NCBI RefSeq assembly: GCF_007990755.1
Contig: NZ_BJXA01000033.1
Location: 25,701-89,700 of the forward strand
DNA length: 64,000 nucleotides
Direction: 5' to 3'
Source: Nocardia ninae NBRC 108245
Lineage (GTDB): Bacteria > Actinomycetota > Actinomycetes > Mycobacteriales > Mycobacteriaceae
Shown here piece by piece: positions 46,808 through 56,239 of the stretch; position 1 is the stretch's first letter; every line of letters begins with the position of its first letter. Under the pieces are notes generated by a model. That model was not told the origin of the DNA. It was given only the letters and a program-made list of their open reading frames with translations, and did not search any database. Position numbers and translations under genes: made by a program.

Positions 46808-49087
46808 CTACTCGGTCGCTGCCGCGCCCGCATCAACGGTGTCGGCTTCGGCCGGCTCTTCGGCGTTCTCCTCGACCGGGACCAGCGAGATCTTGCCGCG
46901 GTTGTCGATATCGGCGATCTCGACGCGCAGCTTGTCGCCGACGTTCACCACATCTTCGACCTTGGCGACGCGCTTGCCGTTGCCCAGCTTGGAGATGTGC
47001 ACCAGGCCGTCGCGGCCCGGCAGCAGCGACACGAACGCGCCGAAGGCGGTGGTCTTGACGACCGTGCCCAGGAAGCGCTCGCCGACCTTCGGCAGCTGCG
47101 GGTTCGCGATGGCGTTGATCTGATCGATCGCCGCCTGCGCCGCCGGGCCGCTGGTCGCACCGACGTAGACCGTGCCGTCATCCTCGATGGAGATGTTGGC
47201 GCCGGTCTCCTCGGTGATCTGGTTGATCACCTTGCCCTTGGGCCCGATCACCTCGCCGATCTTGTCGACCGGGATCTTGATGGCGGTGACGCGCGGGGCG
47301 TACTGGCTCATCTCGTCCGGGGTGTCGATGGCCTCGGCCATGACCTCCAGGATGGCGGTGCGCGCGTCGTGCGCCTGGCTCAGCGCACCGGCGAGCACCT
47401 GCGAGGGGATGCCGTCGAGCTTGGTGTCGAGCTGCAGCGCGGTGACGAAGTCACGGGTGCCCGCGACCTTGAAGTCCATGTCGCCGAAGGCATCCTCGGC
47501 GCCGAGGATGTCGGTCAGTGCGACGTAGCGCACCTCGTCCTCGCCCTTGTCGTTCTTGACCGTGTCCGACACCAGGCCCATGGCGATACCGGCGACCGGG
47601 GCCTTCAGCGGCACACCGGCGTTCAGCAGCGACAGGGTCGAGGCGCAGACCGAGCCCATCGAGGTGGAACCGTTGGAGGACAACGCCTCCGACACCTGAC
47701 GGATGGCGTACGGGAACTCTTCCTGGCTCGGCAGCACCGGCATCAGGGCCCGCTCGGCGAGCGCGCCGTGGCCGATCTCGCGACGCTTCGGCGAGCCGAC
47801 GCGACCGGTCTCACCGGTCGAGTACGGCGGGAAGTTGTAGTGGTGCATGTAGCGCTTGCTGGTCTCCGGGCCGAGCGAGTCGACCTGCTGGGCCATCTTC
47901 ACCATGTCGAGGGTGGTGACGCCGAGGATCTGCGTCTCGCCACGCTCGAACAGCGCCGAACCGTGCGCCCGCGGCACCACGGCGACCTCGGCGGACAGCG
48001 CGCGGATGTCGGCCAGACCGCGGCCGTCGATGCGGAAGCCGTCGGTCAGGATGCGCTGGCGCACCAGCTTCTTGGTGACCGAGCGGAACGCGGCACCCAG
48101 CTCCTTCTCGCGACCGGCGAAATCGTCGCCGAGGCGAGACAGCACGTCGAGCTTGATCTCGTCGATCTTCGCTTCGCGCTCCTGCTTGTCGGCGATCGAG
48201 AGCGCCTCGCTCAGCTCACGCTTGGCGGTGCCCTCGACGGCCTCGTACACATCGGTCTCGTACGGCGGGAACAGCGGGAACTCGCCGGTCGGCTTGGCGG
48301 CCAGCTCGGCGAGGTCGGCCTGCGCCTTGCAGAGGCGGGCGATGAACGGCTTGGCGGCCTCGAGGCCCTCGGCCACCACAGCCTCGGTCGGCGCCTGCGC
48401 GCCACCCTCGATCAGCGCGATGACCTTGTCGGTGGCCTCGGCCTCGACCATCATGATCGCGACGTCACCGGACTCGACCACGCGGCCCGCGACGACCATG
48501 TCGAACACGGCCCCCTCGAGCTGCTCCACGGTCGGGAACGCGACCCACTGGCCGTCGATCAGCGCGACGCGCACGCCGCCGACCGGGCCGGAGAACGGCA
48601 GGCCCGCGATCTGGGTGGACGCGGACGCGGCGTTGATCGCCACCACGTCGTACAGATCGTTGGGGTCCAGGCTCATGATCGTGACGACGACCTGGATCTC
48701 GTTGCGCAAGCCGTCGACGAACGACGGGCGCAGCGGGCGGTCGATCAGGCGGCAGGTCAGGATCGCGTCGGTGGACGGGCGGCCCTCGCGACGGAAGAAC
48801 GAGCCCGGGATGCGGCCCGCGGCGTACATGCGCTCTTCGACGTCGACCGTCAGCGGAAAGAAGTCGAACTGGTCTTTCGGGTGCTTGCCCGCGGCGGTGG
48901 CGGACAGCAGCATGGTCTCGTCGTCCAGGTAGGCGACGACCGAGCCTGCGGCCTGACGGGCCAGACGGCCGGTCTCGAAGCGGATGGTGCGGGTGCCGTA
49001 GCTGCCGTTGTCGATCAGCGCGACGGACTCGAACACACCGGGCTCGACCTCTACGGCCGAGGACTTGCGTTCAGTTGTTTCGGACAT
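46808..49087 (-). CDS. pnp: Polyribonucleotide nucleotidyltransferase (PNPase)
   Basis: 759 residues. Two RNase PH domains separated by an all-helical linker, then KH domain ([20 protein letters not shown], about residues 600-630) and S1 domain ([20 protein letters not shown], about 670-740), and an acidic C-tail. 3'-5' phosphorolytic RNase in mRNA decay. ATG 49087. The 5' leader holds a 9-bp hairpin that could be a cleavage or autoregulatory site. rpsO lies 375 bp upstream on the same strand. Confidence 0.97.
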   Translation of the reverse strand: MSETTERKSSAVEVEPGVFESVALIDNGSYGTRTIRFETGRLARQAAGSVVAYLDDETMLLSATAAGKHPKDQFDFFPLTVDVEERMYAAGRIPGSFFRREGRPSTDAILTCRLIDRPLRPSFVDGLRNEIQVVVTIMSLDPNDLYDVVAINAASASTQIAGLPFSGPVGGVRVALIDGQWVAFPTVEQLEGAVFDMVVAGRVVESGDVAIMMVEAEATDKVIALIEGGAQAPTEAVVAEGLEAAKPFIARLCKAQADLAELAAKPTGEFPLFPPYETDVYEAVEGTAKRELSEALSIADKQEREAKIDEIKLDVLSRLGDDFAGREKELGAAFRSVTKKLVRQRILTDGFRIDGRGLADIRALSAEVAVVPRAHGSALFERGETQILGVTTLDMVKMAQQVDSLGPETSKRYMHHYNFPPYSTGETGRVGSPKRREIGHGALAERALMPVLPSQEEFPYAIRQVSEALSSNGSTSMGSVCASTLSLLNAGVPLKAPVAGIAMGLVSDTVKNDKGEDEVRYVALTDILGAEDAFGDMDFKVAGTRDFVTALQLDTKLDGIPSQVLAGALSQAHDARTAILEVMAEAIDTPDEMSQYAPRVTAIKIPVDKIGEVIGPKGKVINQITEETGANISIEDDGTVYVGATSGPAAQAAIDQINAIANPQLPKVGERFLGTVVKTTAFGAFVSLLPGRDGLVHISKLGNGKRVAKVEDVVNVGDKLRVEIADIDNRGKISLVPVEENAEEPAEADTVDAGAAATE

Positions 49088-49112
49088 TCTCTTCTCTCAA
49101 CCTCTCGTCTTC

Positions 49113-49144
49113 GCCGGATCGGGCGCCCAACGGCGCGATCCGGC
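49113..49144 (-). promoter_or_regulatory. Hairpin in the pnp leader
   Basis: GCCGGATCG (49113-49121) pairs perfectly with CGATCCGGC (49136-49144), loop of 14 nt. It ends 25 bp upstream of the pnp ATG. In E. coli a leader hairpin cleaved by RNase III controls pnp; a similar role here is only an analogy. The rest of the gap to rpsO holds the terminators at 49395-49450. Confidence 0.4.
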
Positions 49145-49394
49145 TCTTCGTCAGCCATCCCTGGTACGGACGCGCGGCAACCATCCTGGCCGCGGCGCGC
49201 ACACCCGGCCGAATCCCCTTGGATCACGGCGACGCGGAGGCGGTCATCGATCGAAGCCCGCCGGCGGTATATCCCCTGCCGGGAGGCCACTACCGAAGAC
49301 CGACGCCACGCAGGCGGGTGCATACGGCTGTGCAATGTTGTCGTGTACCGGACCGCCGATGACAAAGCGGTCGCCCACATACACGAATAGCCAA

Positions 49395-49450
49395 CGGGGA
49401 GATTGTACGTCTCCCCGCTGGCCGGGTCTCCGGCTACCTCGGGTAGCCGG
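49395..49450 (-). terminator. Two hairpins between rpsO and pnp
   Basis: CCGGCTACC (49430-49438) with GGTAGCCGG (49442-49450), and CGGGGAGA (49395-49402) with TCTCCCCG (49410-49417). Both are perfect. The first lies 12 bp after the rpsO stop on the - strand. They may terminate or stabilise the rpsO mRNA; no long U-run follows. Confidence 0.6.
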
Positions 49451-49462
49451 CGTGTGGAGCGA

Positions 49463-49732
49463 TCAGCGGCGCAGGCCGAGACGCTCGATCAGCGAACGGT
49501 AGCGCTGGATGTCGTTGGCGGCCAGGTACTTCGAGAGCCGACGACGACGACCGATCAGCGCGAGCAGACCGTGCCGGGTGTGGTGATCGTGCTTGTGCAC
49601 CTTCAGGTGCTCGGTGAGGTCGGAGATCCGCTTGGACAGCAGCGCGATCTGGGCCTCCGGCGAGCCGGTGTCCTTCTCGTGCAGGCCGTATTCCTTGAGA
49701 ATCGCCGACTTCTGCTCAGTGGTCAGAGCCAT
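49463..49732 (-). CDS. rpsO: 30S ribosomal protein S15
   Basis: 89 residues, the normal S15 length. [20 protein letters not shown], then [21 protein letters not shown], the [21 protein letters not shown]-like core and [19 protein letters not shown]. Binds 16S rRNA early in 30S assembly. ATG 49732. Confidence 0.98.
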   Translation of the reverse strand: MALTTEQKSAILKEYGLHEKDTGSPEAQIALLSKRISDLTEHLKVHKHDHHTRHGLLALIGRRRRLSKYLAANDIQRYRSLIERLGLRR

Positions 49733-49957
49733 GAGGCATCCACTCCCTATTTCAGTCCCGCGCTCGAATGTCCGGTTACCCGGGATGGGTGCCACCGCGG
49801 ACCGCAGCAAACCCGAGGATCTACCTTACCGGATCGGCTTCGCTGGGCCGAAATCGGATAGCAGATCGCCGGTCACGGAGGCCGGGCCGATCGGATTCGC
49901 ACCGGCTAAGGCGCCTGCGTTGCTCAGCCGCGGCGCCCAGCGGCTCGGCCTGGCCGG

Positions 49958-50929
49958 TTACCGGTCGTCCACGGCGGCGAGGATCTTGCGGGCCTTCTCC
50001 ACGTCACGCTGCATGTGTTCGATGAGCTCGTCCACCGAGTTGAACTTGCGCTGACCACGCACATGGTCGACGAAATCGACCGCGACGTGCTGGCCGTAGA
50101 GGTCGGCCTCGCCGTCGAGCACGTAGGCCTCGACGGTGCGGGCGCGGCCGGAGAAGGTGGGGTTGGTGCCGACCGAGATGGCGGCCATCGCCCGCTCGCC
50201 CGGGGTGACGGTGCCGATGGTCGGGCCGGGGCCGAGCACGGTGAACCAGCCCGCGTACACGCCGTCGGCCGGTATCGCGGCGTGCATCGGCGGCGCGACG
50301 TTCGCGGTCGGGAAGCCGAGCTGGCGGCCGCGGCCGTCGCCGTGCACCACCACCCCCTCGACCCGATGCGGACGGCCGAGCGCCTCGGCCGCGGCGGCCA
50401 TGTCGCCCGCGTCGACGCAGGCGCGAATGTAGGTGGAGGAGAAGGTGACCGCGTGCTCGCCGAGCAGCTTGACGCCGTCGACCTCGAAGCCCCAGCGGCC
50501 ACCGAGCTCACGCATGGTTTCGATGGTGCCCGCGGCCTTCTTACCGAAGGTGAAGTTGTCGCCCACCACGACCTCGGCCACATGCAGCCGCTCGACCAGC
50601 AGGTCGTGCACGTAGCGCGCCGGAGTCAGCTTCATGAACGTTTGCGTGAAAGGCATCACGCAGAACACGTCGATGCCCAGTTCCTCGGCCAGTTCCGCCC
50701 GGCGGGTCAGCGTGGTCAGCTGCGCCGGATGCGAGCCGGGGCGCACCACTTCCATCGGATGCGGATCGAACGTCATCAGCACCGCCGGGACACCGCGCGC
50801 GGCCGCCGATTTCACAGCTCGGCTGATCAGCTGTGCGTGACCGCGGTGCACACCGTCGAACACACCGATCGTGAGCACACACCGACCCCAGTCCGCGGGC
50901 ACGTCGTCCAGACCTCGCCATCTCTGCAC
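49958..50929 (-). CDS. ribF: Bifunctional riboflavin kinase/FAD synthetase
   Basis: 323 residues, cytoplasmic. N-terminal FAD synthetase with TIGVFDGVHRGHAQLI (residues 20-35) and the FSSTYIRACVDAGD segment; C-terminal riboflavin kinase with GRGRQLGFPTANV and NPTFSGRARTVEAY. Makes FMN then FAD from riboflavin. GTG 50929 has TAAGCT 7 nt before it (complement of 50937-50942), so it is probably leaderless. Divergent from the DtxR-type regulator. Confidence 0.97.
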   Translation of the reverse strand: MQRWRGLDDVPADWGRCVLTIGVFDGVHRGHAQLISRAVKSAAARGVPAVLMTFDPHPMEVVRPGSHPAQLTTLTRRAELAEELGIDVFCVMPFTQTFMKLTPARYVHDLLVERLHVAEVVVGDNFTFGKKAAGTIETMRELGGRWGFEVDGVKLLGEHAVTFSSTYIRACVDAGDMAAAAEALGRPHRVEGVVVHGDGRGRQLGFPTANVAPPMHAAIPADGVYAGWFTVLGPGPTIGTVTPGERAMAAISVGTNPTFSGRARTVEAYVLDGEADLYGQHVAVDFVDHVRGQRKFNSVDELIEHMQRDVEKARKILAAVDDR

Positions 50930-50936
50930 AGTCGGC

Positions 50937-51078
50937 AGCTTATATCGCGCAGCTGAACGGGGTTCGACCGAAGCCGGGTGCCTGGGTCACGCGCTGCTTC
51001 CGGTGGCGTGTACGTGTGGTGAATCCCGAGTTTCCCCGTGCGGCGAGCTGTGTCAATCGGCAGGCATGTGCTTAAGCT
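50937..51078. promoter_or_regulatory. Divergent leaderless promoters of ribF and the metal regulator
   Basis: TAAGCT occurs on the - strand (complement of 50937-50942), 7 nt before the ribF GTG, and on the + strand at 51073-51078, 7 nt before the regulator GTG 51086. The same hexamer and spacing in both directions support a pair of leaderless promoters. Confidence 0.6.
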
Positions 51079-51085
51079 CGGGTAT

Positions 51086-51838
51086 GTGCCCGGTAAACGA
51101 GACATCGCCACCCGCCGTGAGCTAACCGACGCTGCCGCGCCGACCCCGGCCACCGGCGGCACCGCGACGATCGCGCCGGTGCTCTCCTCGGTCGCCCAGG
51201 ACTATCTCAAGGTGATCTGGACCGCACAGGAGTGGTCCCAGGAGAAGGTGTCGACCAAGCTGCTCGCCGAGCGCATCGGGGTGTCCGCGTCCACCGTCTC
51301 CGAGGCCGTGCGCAAGCTCGCCGACCAAGGGCTGGTCGAGCACGCCCGCTACGGTTCGATCACCCTCACCGAGGGCGGGCGCCGGGCCGCGATCGCCATG
51401 GTGCGCAGGCATCGGCTGATCGAGACGTTCCTGGTCAACGAGCTCGGCTACGGCTGGGACGAGGTACACGACGAAGCCGAGGTGCTCGAGCACGCCGTCT
51501 CCGAACTGCTCATGGCGCGCATCGACGCCAAACTCGGCTACCCCGACCGTGATCCGCACGGCGACCCCATCCCCTCCGTCGACGGCGCCGTACCCACCCC
51601 ACCGGCCCGCCAGCTCAGCGACTTCCGCGCGGGCGAGTCCGGCCGGGTGGCCCGCATCTCCGACTCCGACCCCGACATGCTCCGCTACTTCGACTCCGTC
51701 GGCATCGCGCTGGACACCACCATCACCGTGCTGGAACGCCGAGATTTCGCCGGCACCATAGCAATTCGGATCGGCACCGCCGAGACTCCCACCGATCTCG
51801 GCAGTCCCGCTGCCGAAGCCATCTGGCTCACGACTTAG
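51086..51838 (+). CDS. DtxR/MntR-family metal-dependent regulator
   Basis: 250 residues. N-terminal winged helix SVAQDYLKVIWTAQEW and LLAERIGVSASTVSEAVRKL; dimerisation/metal domain HRLIETFLVNELGYGWDEVHDEAEVLEHAVSE with Glu/His metal ligands; C-terminal FeoA/SH3-like domain (DFRAGESGRVARISDSDPDML). Probably a manganese- or iron-sensing repressor, in the place of mycobacterial sirR. GTG 51086; no Shine-Dalgarno but TAAGCT 7 nt upstream. The repeat array begins 6 bp after its stop. Confidence 0.9.
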   Translation: MPGKRDIATRRELTDAAAPTPATGGTATIAPVLSSVAQDYLKVIWTAQEWSQEKVSTKLLAERIGVSASTVSEAVRKLADQGLVEHARYGSITLTEGGRRAAIAMVRRHRLIETFLVNELGYGWDEVHDEAEVLEHAVSELLMARIDAKLGYPDRDPHGDPIPSVDGAVPTPPARQLSDFRAGESGRVARISDSDPDMLRYFDSVGIALDTTITVLERRDFAGTIAIRIGTAETPTDLGSPAAEAIWLTT

Positions 51839-51844
51839 TCGTCC

Positions 51845-52556
51845 GACGGGACATGCGGGCGCGGTTACCCCCACTTCCGCGCCGCCATGTCCCACCGGCT
51901 CATCGCTCAGCCGTCTGACGGGACACGAGGGCAGCGCTGCTCGCACCTTCGCGCCGCCATGCCCTGCGGGCTCACCGCCCAGCCGTCCAACGGGACACGA
52001 ACGCGCGGCTACCCACACTTTCCCGCCGCCATGTCCCACTGGCTCACCGCCCAGTCGCCCAACGGGACACGAAGACGCGCCATCCAACGGGACACGAAGG
52101 CGCGGCTACTCCCGCTTTCCCGCCGCCACGCCCCACTGGCTCACCGCCCAGTCGGCCAACAGGACACGAGGGCAGCGCTACTCGCACCTTCGCGCCGCCA
52201 CGTCCCGCAGGCTCACCGCTTAGGCGTCTGACGGGACATGCGGGAGCGGTTACTCACGCGTTCACGCCGCCATGTCCCGCAGGCTCACCGCTCGGTCGTC
52301 CAAAGGGGCACGAGGGCGGTCCCACCTTCACGCCGCCACGTCCCGCAGGCTCACTGCCTAGTCACCAACGGGACACCACGGAGCGACCACTGCACGTCCA
52401 CGCCGCCACGTCCCGTCGGCCCACCACCTAGCCGCCCAACGGGACATACGAGAGCGGCTACTCGCAGTTTCGCGCCGCTATGTCCCGTTGGCTCACTGCC
52501 TAGTCGTCAAACGGGACGTGAGGGAGCGGTTACTCGCACTTTCCTTGTCCCGTTCG
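51845..52556. repeat. 72-bp tandem repeat array (about ten units)
   Basis: Units start at 51845, 51917, 51989, 52061, 52086, 52158, 52230, 52302, 52367, 52438 and 52510. Most are exactly 72 bp apart; the 52061 unit is a 25-bp fragment, 52302 is 65 bp, 52367 is 71 bp and the last is cut short. Each unit begins (A/G)ACGGGACAYG, has a core near GGAGCGGTTACTCGC and CGCGCCGCC, then CAYGTCCC, and ends in GGCTCACCGC and AGTCGTCC-like sequence. The first and second arms are inverted copies. The array fills almost all of the gap between two convergent genes. Not coding: the odd units break any frame. Confidence 0.85.
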
Positions 52557-52565
52557 ATGGGGTGG

Positions 52566-53348
52566 TCAGCAGTTGAAGTACTTCTGGAGGCGGGTGGGGA
52601 CGCCGTCGGCGGAAGCCTTTGTCCAGCAGACGTTGTGGGGGAAGTAGACGTAGGTGGCCCAGCCGTCGGGGGTGCGGCGGACGATGCGCTGGGTGTCGCC
52701 GGGGGCGTCCCAGGCGATGACCGCCCAGTTGCCGTCGCATTCGGTGACGGTGGCGTTGTGGCTGCCGAGTTCACCGATGTCGTCGAGGTCGTGCACGATC
52801 GATTGCGCGGCGCAGGGGGCGGGCAGGTCTGGTTCCTGGAAGCGCAGTTCGCCAGCGGCGAGCTCACCGTCGCGGACGAGGAAGAGGCTGTGCATGCCCT
52901 CGGGGACCGGGGTCGTGCCGGGAGGCGGGGTGCCCATGCCGAAGTGGTAGCAGCCGATCGGGACCGAGAAGGTGGCGGCGCCGTTGCCGTCGGTGACGGC
53001 GTCTCGGCGGAGTACCTCGTTGCTGCCCAACGGGATGTCGCGCTTCGACGGGTCGCAGGGCTGGATCAAGCTGAGATTGACCGGCACGTTCGGGACCGGC
53101 GTGCCGGAGAGGGTTCGCGTCCGGATCACCACGGTGCCGGTGCCCTGCGGTGGATTGCCGGGTGGCGGCGGCACGATTTGAGTGGGTGCGGCGGTGGGTA
53201 CGTTCGGCGCCGACGTCGACGTCGGCACGGTCGTCGACCGATCGCGCGACGGTGTCGATGGCTCGTCACCATTCCCACCGCAAGCCGACGCCAGCACCGC
53301 CACCGCGATGACCGCTAACCCCTGCTGCACCATTCTGCGGACAACCAT
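52566..53348 (-). CDS. Secreted lipoprotein with Ig/Cna-B-like domain
   Basis: 260 residues. Lipoprotein signal ending VLASAC (Cys about residue 23), then a Thr/Pro/Ser-rich linker to about 70. The mature domain reads VVIRTRTLSGTPVPNVPVNL and VTDGNGAATFSVPIGCYHF, like a carboxypeptidase-regulatory or Cna-B beta sandwich, and a C-terminal half with several Cys. Function unknown. ATG 53348 has GGAGG 8 nt upstream. Its stop lies 9 bp from the repeat array. Confidence 0.8.
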   Translation of the reverse strand: MVVRRMVQQGLAVIAVAVLASACGGNGDEPSTPSRDRSTTVPTSTSAPNVPTAAPTQIVPPPPGNPPQGTGTVVIRTRTLSGTPVPNVPVNLSLIQPCDPSKRDIPLGSNEVLRRDAVTDGNGAATFSVPIGCYHFGMGTPPPGTTPVPEGMHSLFLVRDGELAAGELRFQEPDLPAPCAAQSIVHDLDDIGELGSHNATVTECDGNWAVIAWDAPGDTQRIVRRTPDGWATYVYFPHNVCWTKASADGVPTRLQKYFNC

Positions 53349-53801
53349 CGCCCTCACCTCCCGATCAGGCCATCAGATACTCGACCTATCGCCGTAACCC
53401 ACGCCATGGTTACCCCAGGTAAATCCCCATACCCGCATTCGACTCGAAATCGTTCCCGCCGCGTCGAGTGGCACATGGTGGAGACCTGTTCTCGCACTTT
53501 GCCGCAGCCATGTGCCACTCTCGCCGCCGAGGGTGCGGGTGGCCGGGTGTGTCGTCACGCGGCGCCTTCGCCCTGGATTTGATCCGGCGAATCAGGTCGA
53601 CCGCGCCGTTGGGTCCAGTCCCGCTTGACGGCGGATGGGCGCCTGATCGAGCGAGCACCGACCGTTTCTGCGTGAGCTGCTTTGCGCAAGCGGGGAATTC
53701 GCACAACAGCCGGAATCTCGAGAGGGAGCATGACTAGCCAGCGAACCACCGAGCGGGACACCGGCCCCATTCGGTGGCGGGCAGCGCTGCCGTCGGTTCG
53801 A
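53349..53801. other. Intergenic region with one inverted-repeat element
   Basis: 453 bp between the lipoprotein start and the DUF4345 gene. I see no convincing gene. It contains the palindromic element at 53466-53520 and a GAGCGGGACACCGG run near 53751 that recalls the array arm. Confidence 0.5.
53466..53520. repeat. Variant inverted-repeat element with compensatory arms
   Basis: GAGTGGCACATGG (53466-53478) pairs perfectly with CCATGTGCCACTC (53508-53520), 13 bp. Its core has TGGAG, TCTCGCACTTTGCCGC, matching the array core. The arms differ from the array's GGGACA/TGTCCC by a matched C/G change, so pairing is conserved. Confidence 0.6.
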
Positions 53802-54212
53802 TCAGGTATACGTGGGCGCGGATCGGATTGTGCGGGTGCGGTTTTCGTCGGCGGTAGCCAGCCACCAGAAGATCGGCGGCAGGACTACTTCGATGACAGT
53901 GAGGACGATCTGGAACCAGTGCGGCCAGCCGTAGACGGCCACCGAGACGGCGCGGCCGACGGCACCGAGCAGGAAGATGCCGGCGAGCCAGCGGATCACG
54001 GTCGAGGGGATCGGGGATTCGCGGGCTGCCCAGATCCAGGCCGCGCCGTAGCCGACGAAGATCGCGCCGAAGAAGCGACTCTGACTGTCGGCGGTGGCGC
54101 CCAAATCGCCCATGTCGGGGACGGCGTCGTTGCCGAGTGCGATGTGCAGGAAGCCGATCGCCACGCAGGCGACTCCCATCACCATGGATAGCCATTTGAG
54201 TGTTGCAGCCAT
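53802..54212 (-). CDS. DUF4345 membrane protein
   Basis: 136 residues, four helices (LSMVMGVACVAIGFLHIAL; RFFGAIFVGYGAAWIWAA; IRWLAGIFLLGAVGRAVSV; IVLTVIEVVLPPIFWWLA). DUF4345 family, function unknown. ATG 54212 has GGGGAG 6 nt upstream. Divergent from a TetR gene, with tandem operators between, so probably its target. Confidence 0.82.
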   Translation of the reverse strand: MAATLKWLSMVMGVACVAIGFLHIALGNDAVPDMGDLGATADSQSRFFGAIFVGYGAAWIWAARESPIPSTVIRWLAGIFLLGAVGRAVSVAVYGWPHWFQIVLTVIEVVLPPIFWWLATADENRTRTIRSAPTYT

Positions 54213-54273
54213 GTGTTTCTCCCCGGGAGTGTACGAATACCACTGGTGCGCAGTATGTTCCGCCAACCAACCG

Positions 54274-54332
54274 CTAGTAGATGGTTGTCTACTAAGAGAC
54301 CCTACGACGCTTAGTAGACAAACGTCAACTAA
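54274..54332. promoter_or_regulatory. Two TetR-type operators
   Basis: Operator 1: TAGTAGAT-GGTT-GTCTACTA (54275-54294). Operator 2: TTAGTAGAC-AAAC-GTCAACTAA (54311-54332). Together they also form a perfect 12-bp inverted repeat (54285-54296 with 54310-54321). Operator 2 overlaps the TAAGCT -10 at 54330-54335 of the TetR gene. Confidence 0.75.
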
Positions 54333-54342
54333 GCTTTTCCGG

Positions 54343-54969
54343 ATGAGTACTCGCCGCCGCCTCTCCCCCGACGCGCGCCGCAAGGTGCTGCTGGAAGCCG
54401 GTGCGCGGCTGTTCGCCGAACGCGCCTACGACGCGGTGCTGATGGAGGACGTCGCGGCGGCCGCCGGAGTATCGCGCGCACTCCTCTACCGCCACTTCCC
54501 CAGCAAGCGGGACCTGTTCGCGGGCGTCTACGAAGAGGCGGCCGACCAGCTGTTGGTCGCAACAACTTTCGACACCGAACGGCCACTCGCCGAGCAACTC
54601 GCCGCAGGACTGGACACGCACTTCGACTACTTCGAAGCCAACGCCCACAGCGTGCTCGCGGCCAATCGCGTGCTCGCAGGCGATCCCACCATTCAGGCGA
54701 TCATCGCGGGCGAACTCGGGGAACTGCGCCACCGGCTGCTGGACGTCATGGGCGTCGAAGGCACCACCCGAACCCAGGTGTCCTCAATCCTGATGAGCTG
54801 GCTGACCTTTGTCCGCGTACTCACCGTGGAATGGCTGGAGAACAAGCACTTCTCCCGCGCGGAGCTGCTCGACATCAGCGTCGGCGCGCTCCTCGGTGCC
54901 TTGCACCCGATCCTCGGGGACGAGTTCTTCCCAGTCGGGCAGGTGCTCGATGCGGAGAACCCGGCCTGA
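54343..54969 (+). CDS. TetR-family transcriptional regulator
   Basis: 208 residues. HTH: MEDVAAAAGVSRALLYRHFPSK (about residues 32-53). C-terminal ligand domain of normal length. ATG 54343 has no Shine-Dalgarno; TAAGCT at 54330-54335 lies 7 nt upstream, so leaderless. Two near-identical operators just upstream indicate autorepression and control of the divergent DUF4345 gene. Ligand unknown. Confidence 0.92.
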   Translation: MSTRRRLSPDARRKVLLEAGARLFAERAYDAVLMEDVAAAAGVSRALLYRHFPSKRDLFAGVYEEAADQLLVATTFDTERPLAEQLAAGLDTHFDYFEANAHSVLAANRVLAGDPTIQAIIAGELGELRHRLLDVMGVEGTTRTQVSSILMSWLTFVRVLTVEWLENKHFSRAELLDISVGALLGALHPILGDEFFPVGQVLDAENPA

Positions 54970-55333
54970 GCCCCCACTTTTCGCTCCCGAAGCCCCGAAT
55001 TCGGCCGGCTCGCGACGGAAGTGTCCGCTCAGGCCGGGGCCGCGGTTACCACGACGAGACTGTGGTGAACGACCGCGCCACCCGACAACCAACCGACCCC
55101 CGAGCCACTGGCAAGCCGCGGCCGCCAGCCCATCGCCCGCCTGGTCAACCAACCGGGCCGCGAGTCGACCGATGCGCCCAGCACAGAACTGACACCATCA
55201 CCACCATCAGCGAAGCCGCTCCGACCAGCCTGGCCGACGTAAGCGCGGGCCAGCTCATCCGCCGCCCGACCATCCGCTTCGACTCCGCAACGCCAACATT
55301 CGCACCGAATGCCGAACCGGCTGGGTCGCGGCT
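54970..55333. other. Intergenic region, no gene seen
   Basis: 364 bp between convergent TetR and truB genes. Readings here are Pro/Arg-rich with no start signals. No strong hairpin or repeat was found. Confidence 0.5.
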
Positions 55334-56239
55334 CTACAGGTTGGACGGGCGGACGACCATGACGGAGGCCGCGCGCTTGCCGCTCTCCTGGAGCAGGGCG
55401 ATCGCGCGCCCCTCCTGGTCGATGGCCGCGTAGACGCCGAGCAAGCCGATGGGGTCCAACCAGCGGCCGTTGCGGAGGTCGTTGGCTTGGGTTTCGTCGA
55501 TCTCCCTGTGCGGGAAGGCGGTTCGGACCGCCTCGTCCATGTCGAGGCTGAGCAGGGATGCCTCGGACTCCGCGGCGGTGGCCAACTCGTCCAGGGTGCG
55601 GGCGTGTTCGAGGGTGAACGGGCCGACTCTGGTGCGGCGCAACGCCGTCAGATGGCCGCCCACACCGAGCGCGGCGCCGAGGTCGCGGGCGAGGGCGCGC
55701 ACGTAGGTGCCGGAGGAGCATTCGACGAGCACGTCCAGGTCGACGAACGCACCGTCCTGGATGTCGCGGCGGGCGAGGATGTCGAAGCGGGACACGGTGA
55801 CCGGGCGGGCGGCCAGCTGCACGTCTTCACCTGCGCGGTGCCGGGCGTAGGCGCGTTCGCCGTCCACTTTGATCGCACTGACGGTGGCGGGCACCTGTTC
55901 GATGTCACCGGTGAGTTTCGCCGTGTGCGCGGCGATGTCGGTGTCGACGAGGTGCAGGGCCGGGGTGGTCGTGAGGACTTCCCCCTCGGCGTCGTCGGTG
56001 GTGGTGGCCTGACCGAGCCGAATGGTCGCGGTGTACGCCTTGGTGGTCAGGGTGAGCAGGCCGAGCAGTTTGGTGGCGCGTTCCACGCCGAGCACCAGCA
56101 CCCCGGTCGCCATCGGGTCGAGGGTGCCCGCGTGGCCGATCTTCTTGGTGCGCAGCAGCTTCCGGCACTTCGCGACGACGTCGTGGCTGGTCCAGCCGCC
56201 ATCCTTGTCGACGATCAGCAGTCCGCCGAGACCGTTCAT
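55334..56239 (-). CDS. truB: tRNA pseudouridine-55 synthase
   Basis: 301 residues. Catalytic Asp41 in KIGHAGTLDPMATGVL; later TYVRALARDLG. Makes pseudouridine 55 in the tRNA T-loop. The start overlaps the pptT stop (TGATG), so the two are coupled. Actinobacterial C-terminal extension (VYAAIDQEGRAIALL) is present. Confidence 0.97.
   Translation of the reverse strand: MNGLGGLLIVDKDGGWTSHDVVAKCRKLLRTKKIGHAGTLDPMATGVLVLGVERATKLLGLLTLTTKAYTATIRLGQATTTDDAEGEVLTTTPALHLVDTDIAAHTAKLTGDIEQVPATVSAIKVDGERAYARHRAGEDVQLAARPVTVSRFDILARRDIQDGAFVDLDVLVECSSGTYVRALARDLGAALGVGGHLTALRRTRVGPFTLEHARTLDELATAAESEASLLSLDMDEAVRTAFPHREIDETQANDLRNGRWLDPIGLLGVYAAIDQEGRAIALLQESGKRAASVMVVRPSNL

Noticed and set aside
46739-49390. 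883-residue + strand ORF over pnp
   Set aside because: Antisense shadow of pnp; no domain or ribosome site.
51845-52556. CRISPR array
   Set aside because: Units are similar along their full 72 bp; there are no unique spacers and no cas genes.
51887-52576. Protein made of 24-residue repeats
   Set aside because: 72 bp equals 24 codons, but the 25-, 65- and 71-bp units break the frame and starts lack ribosome sites.
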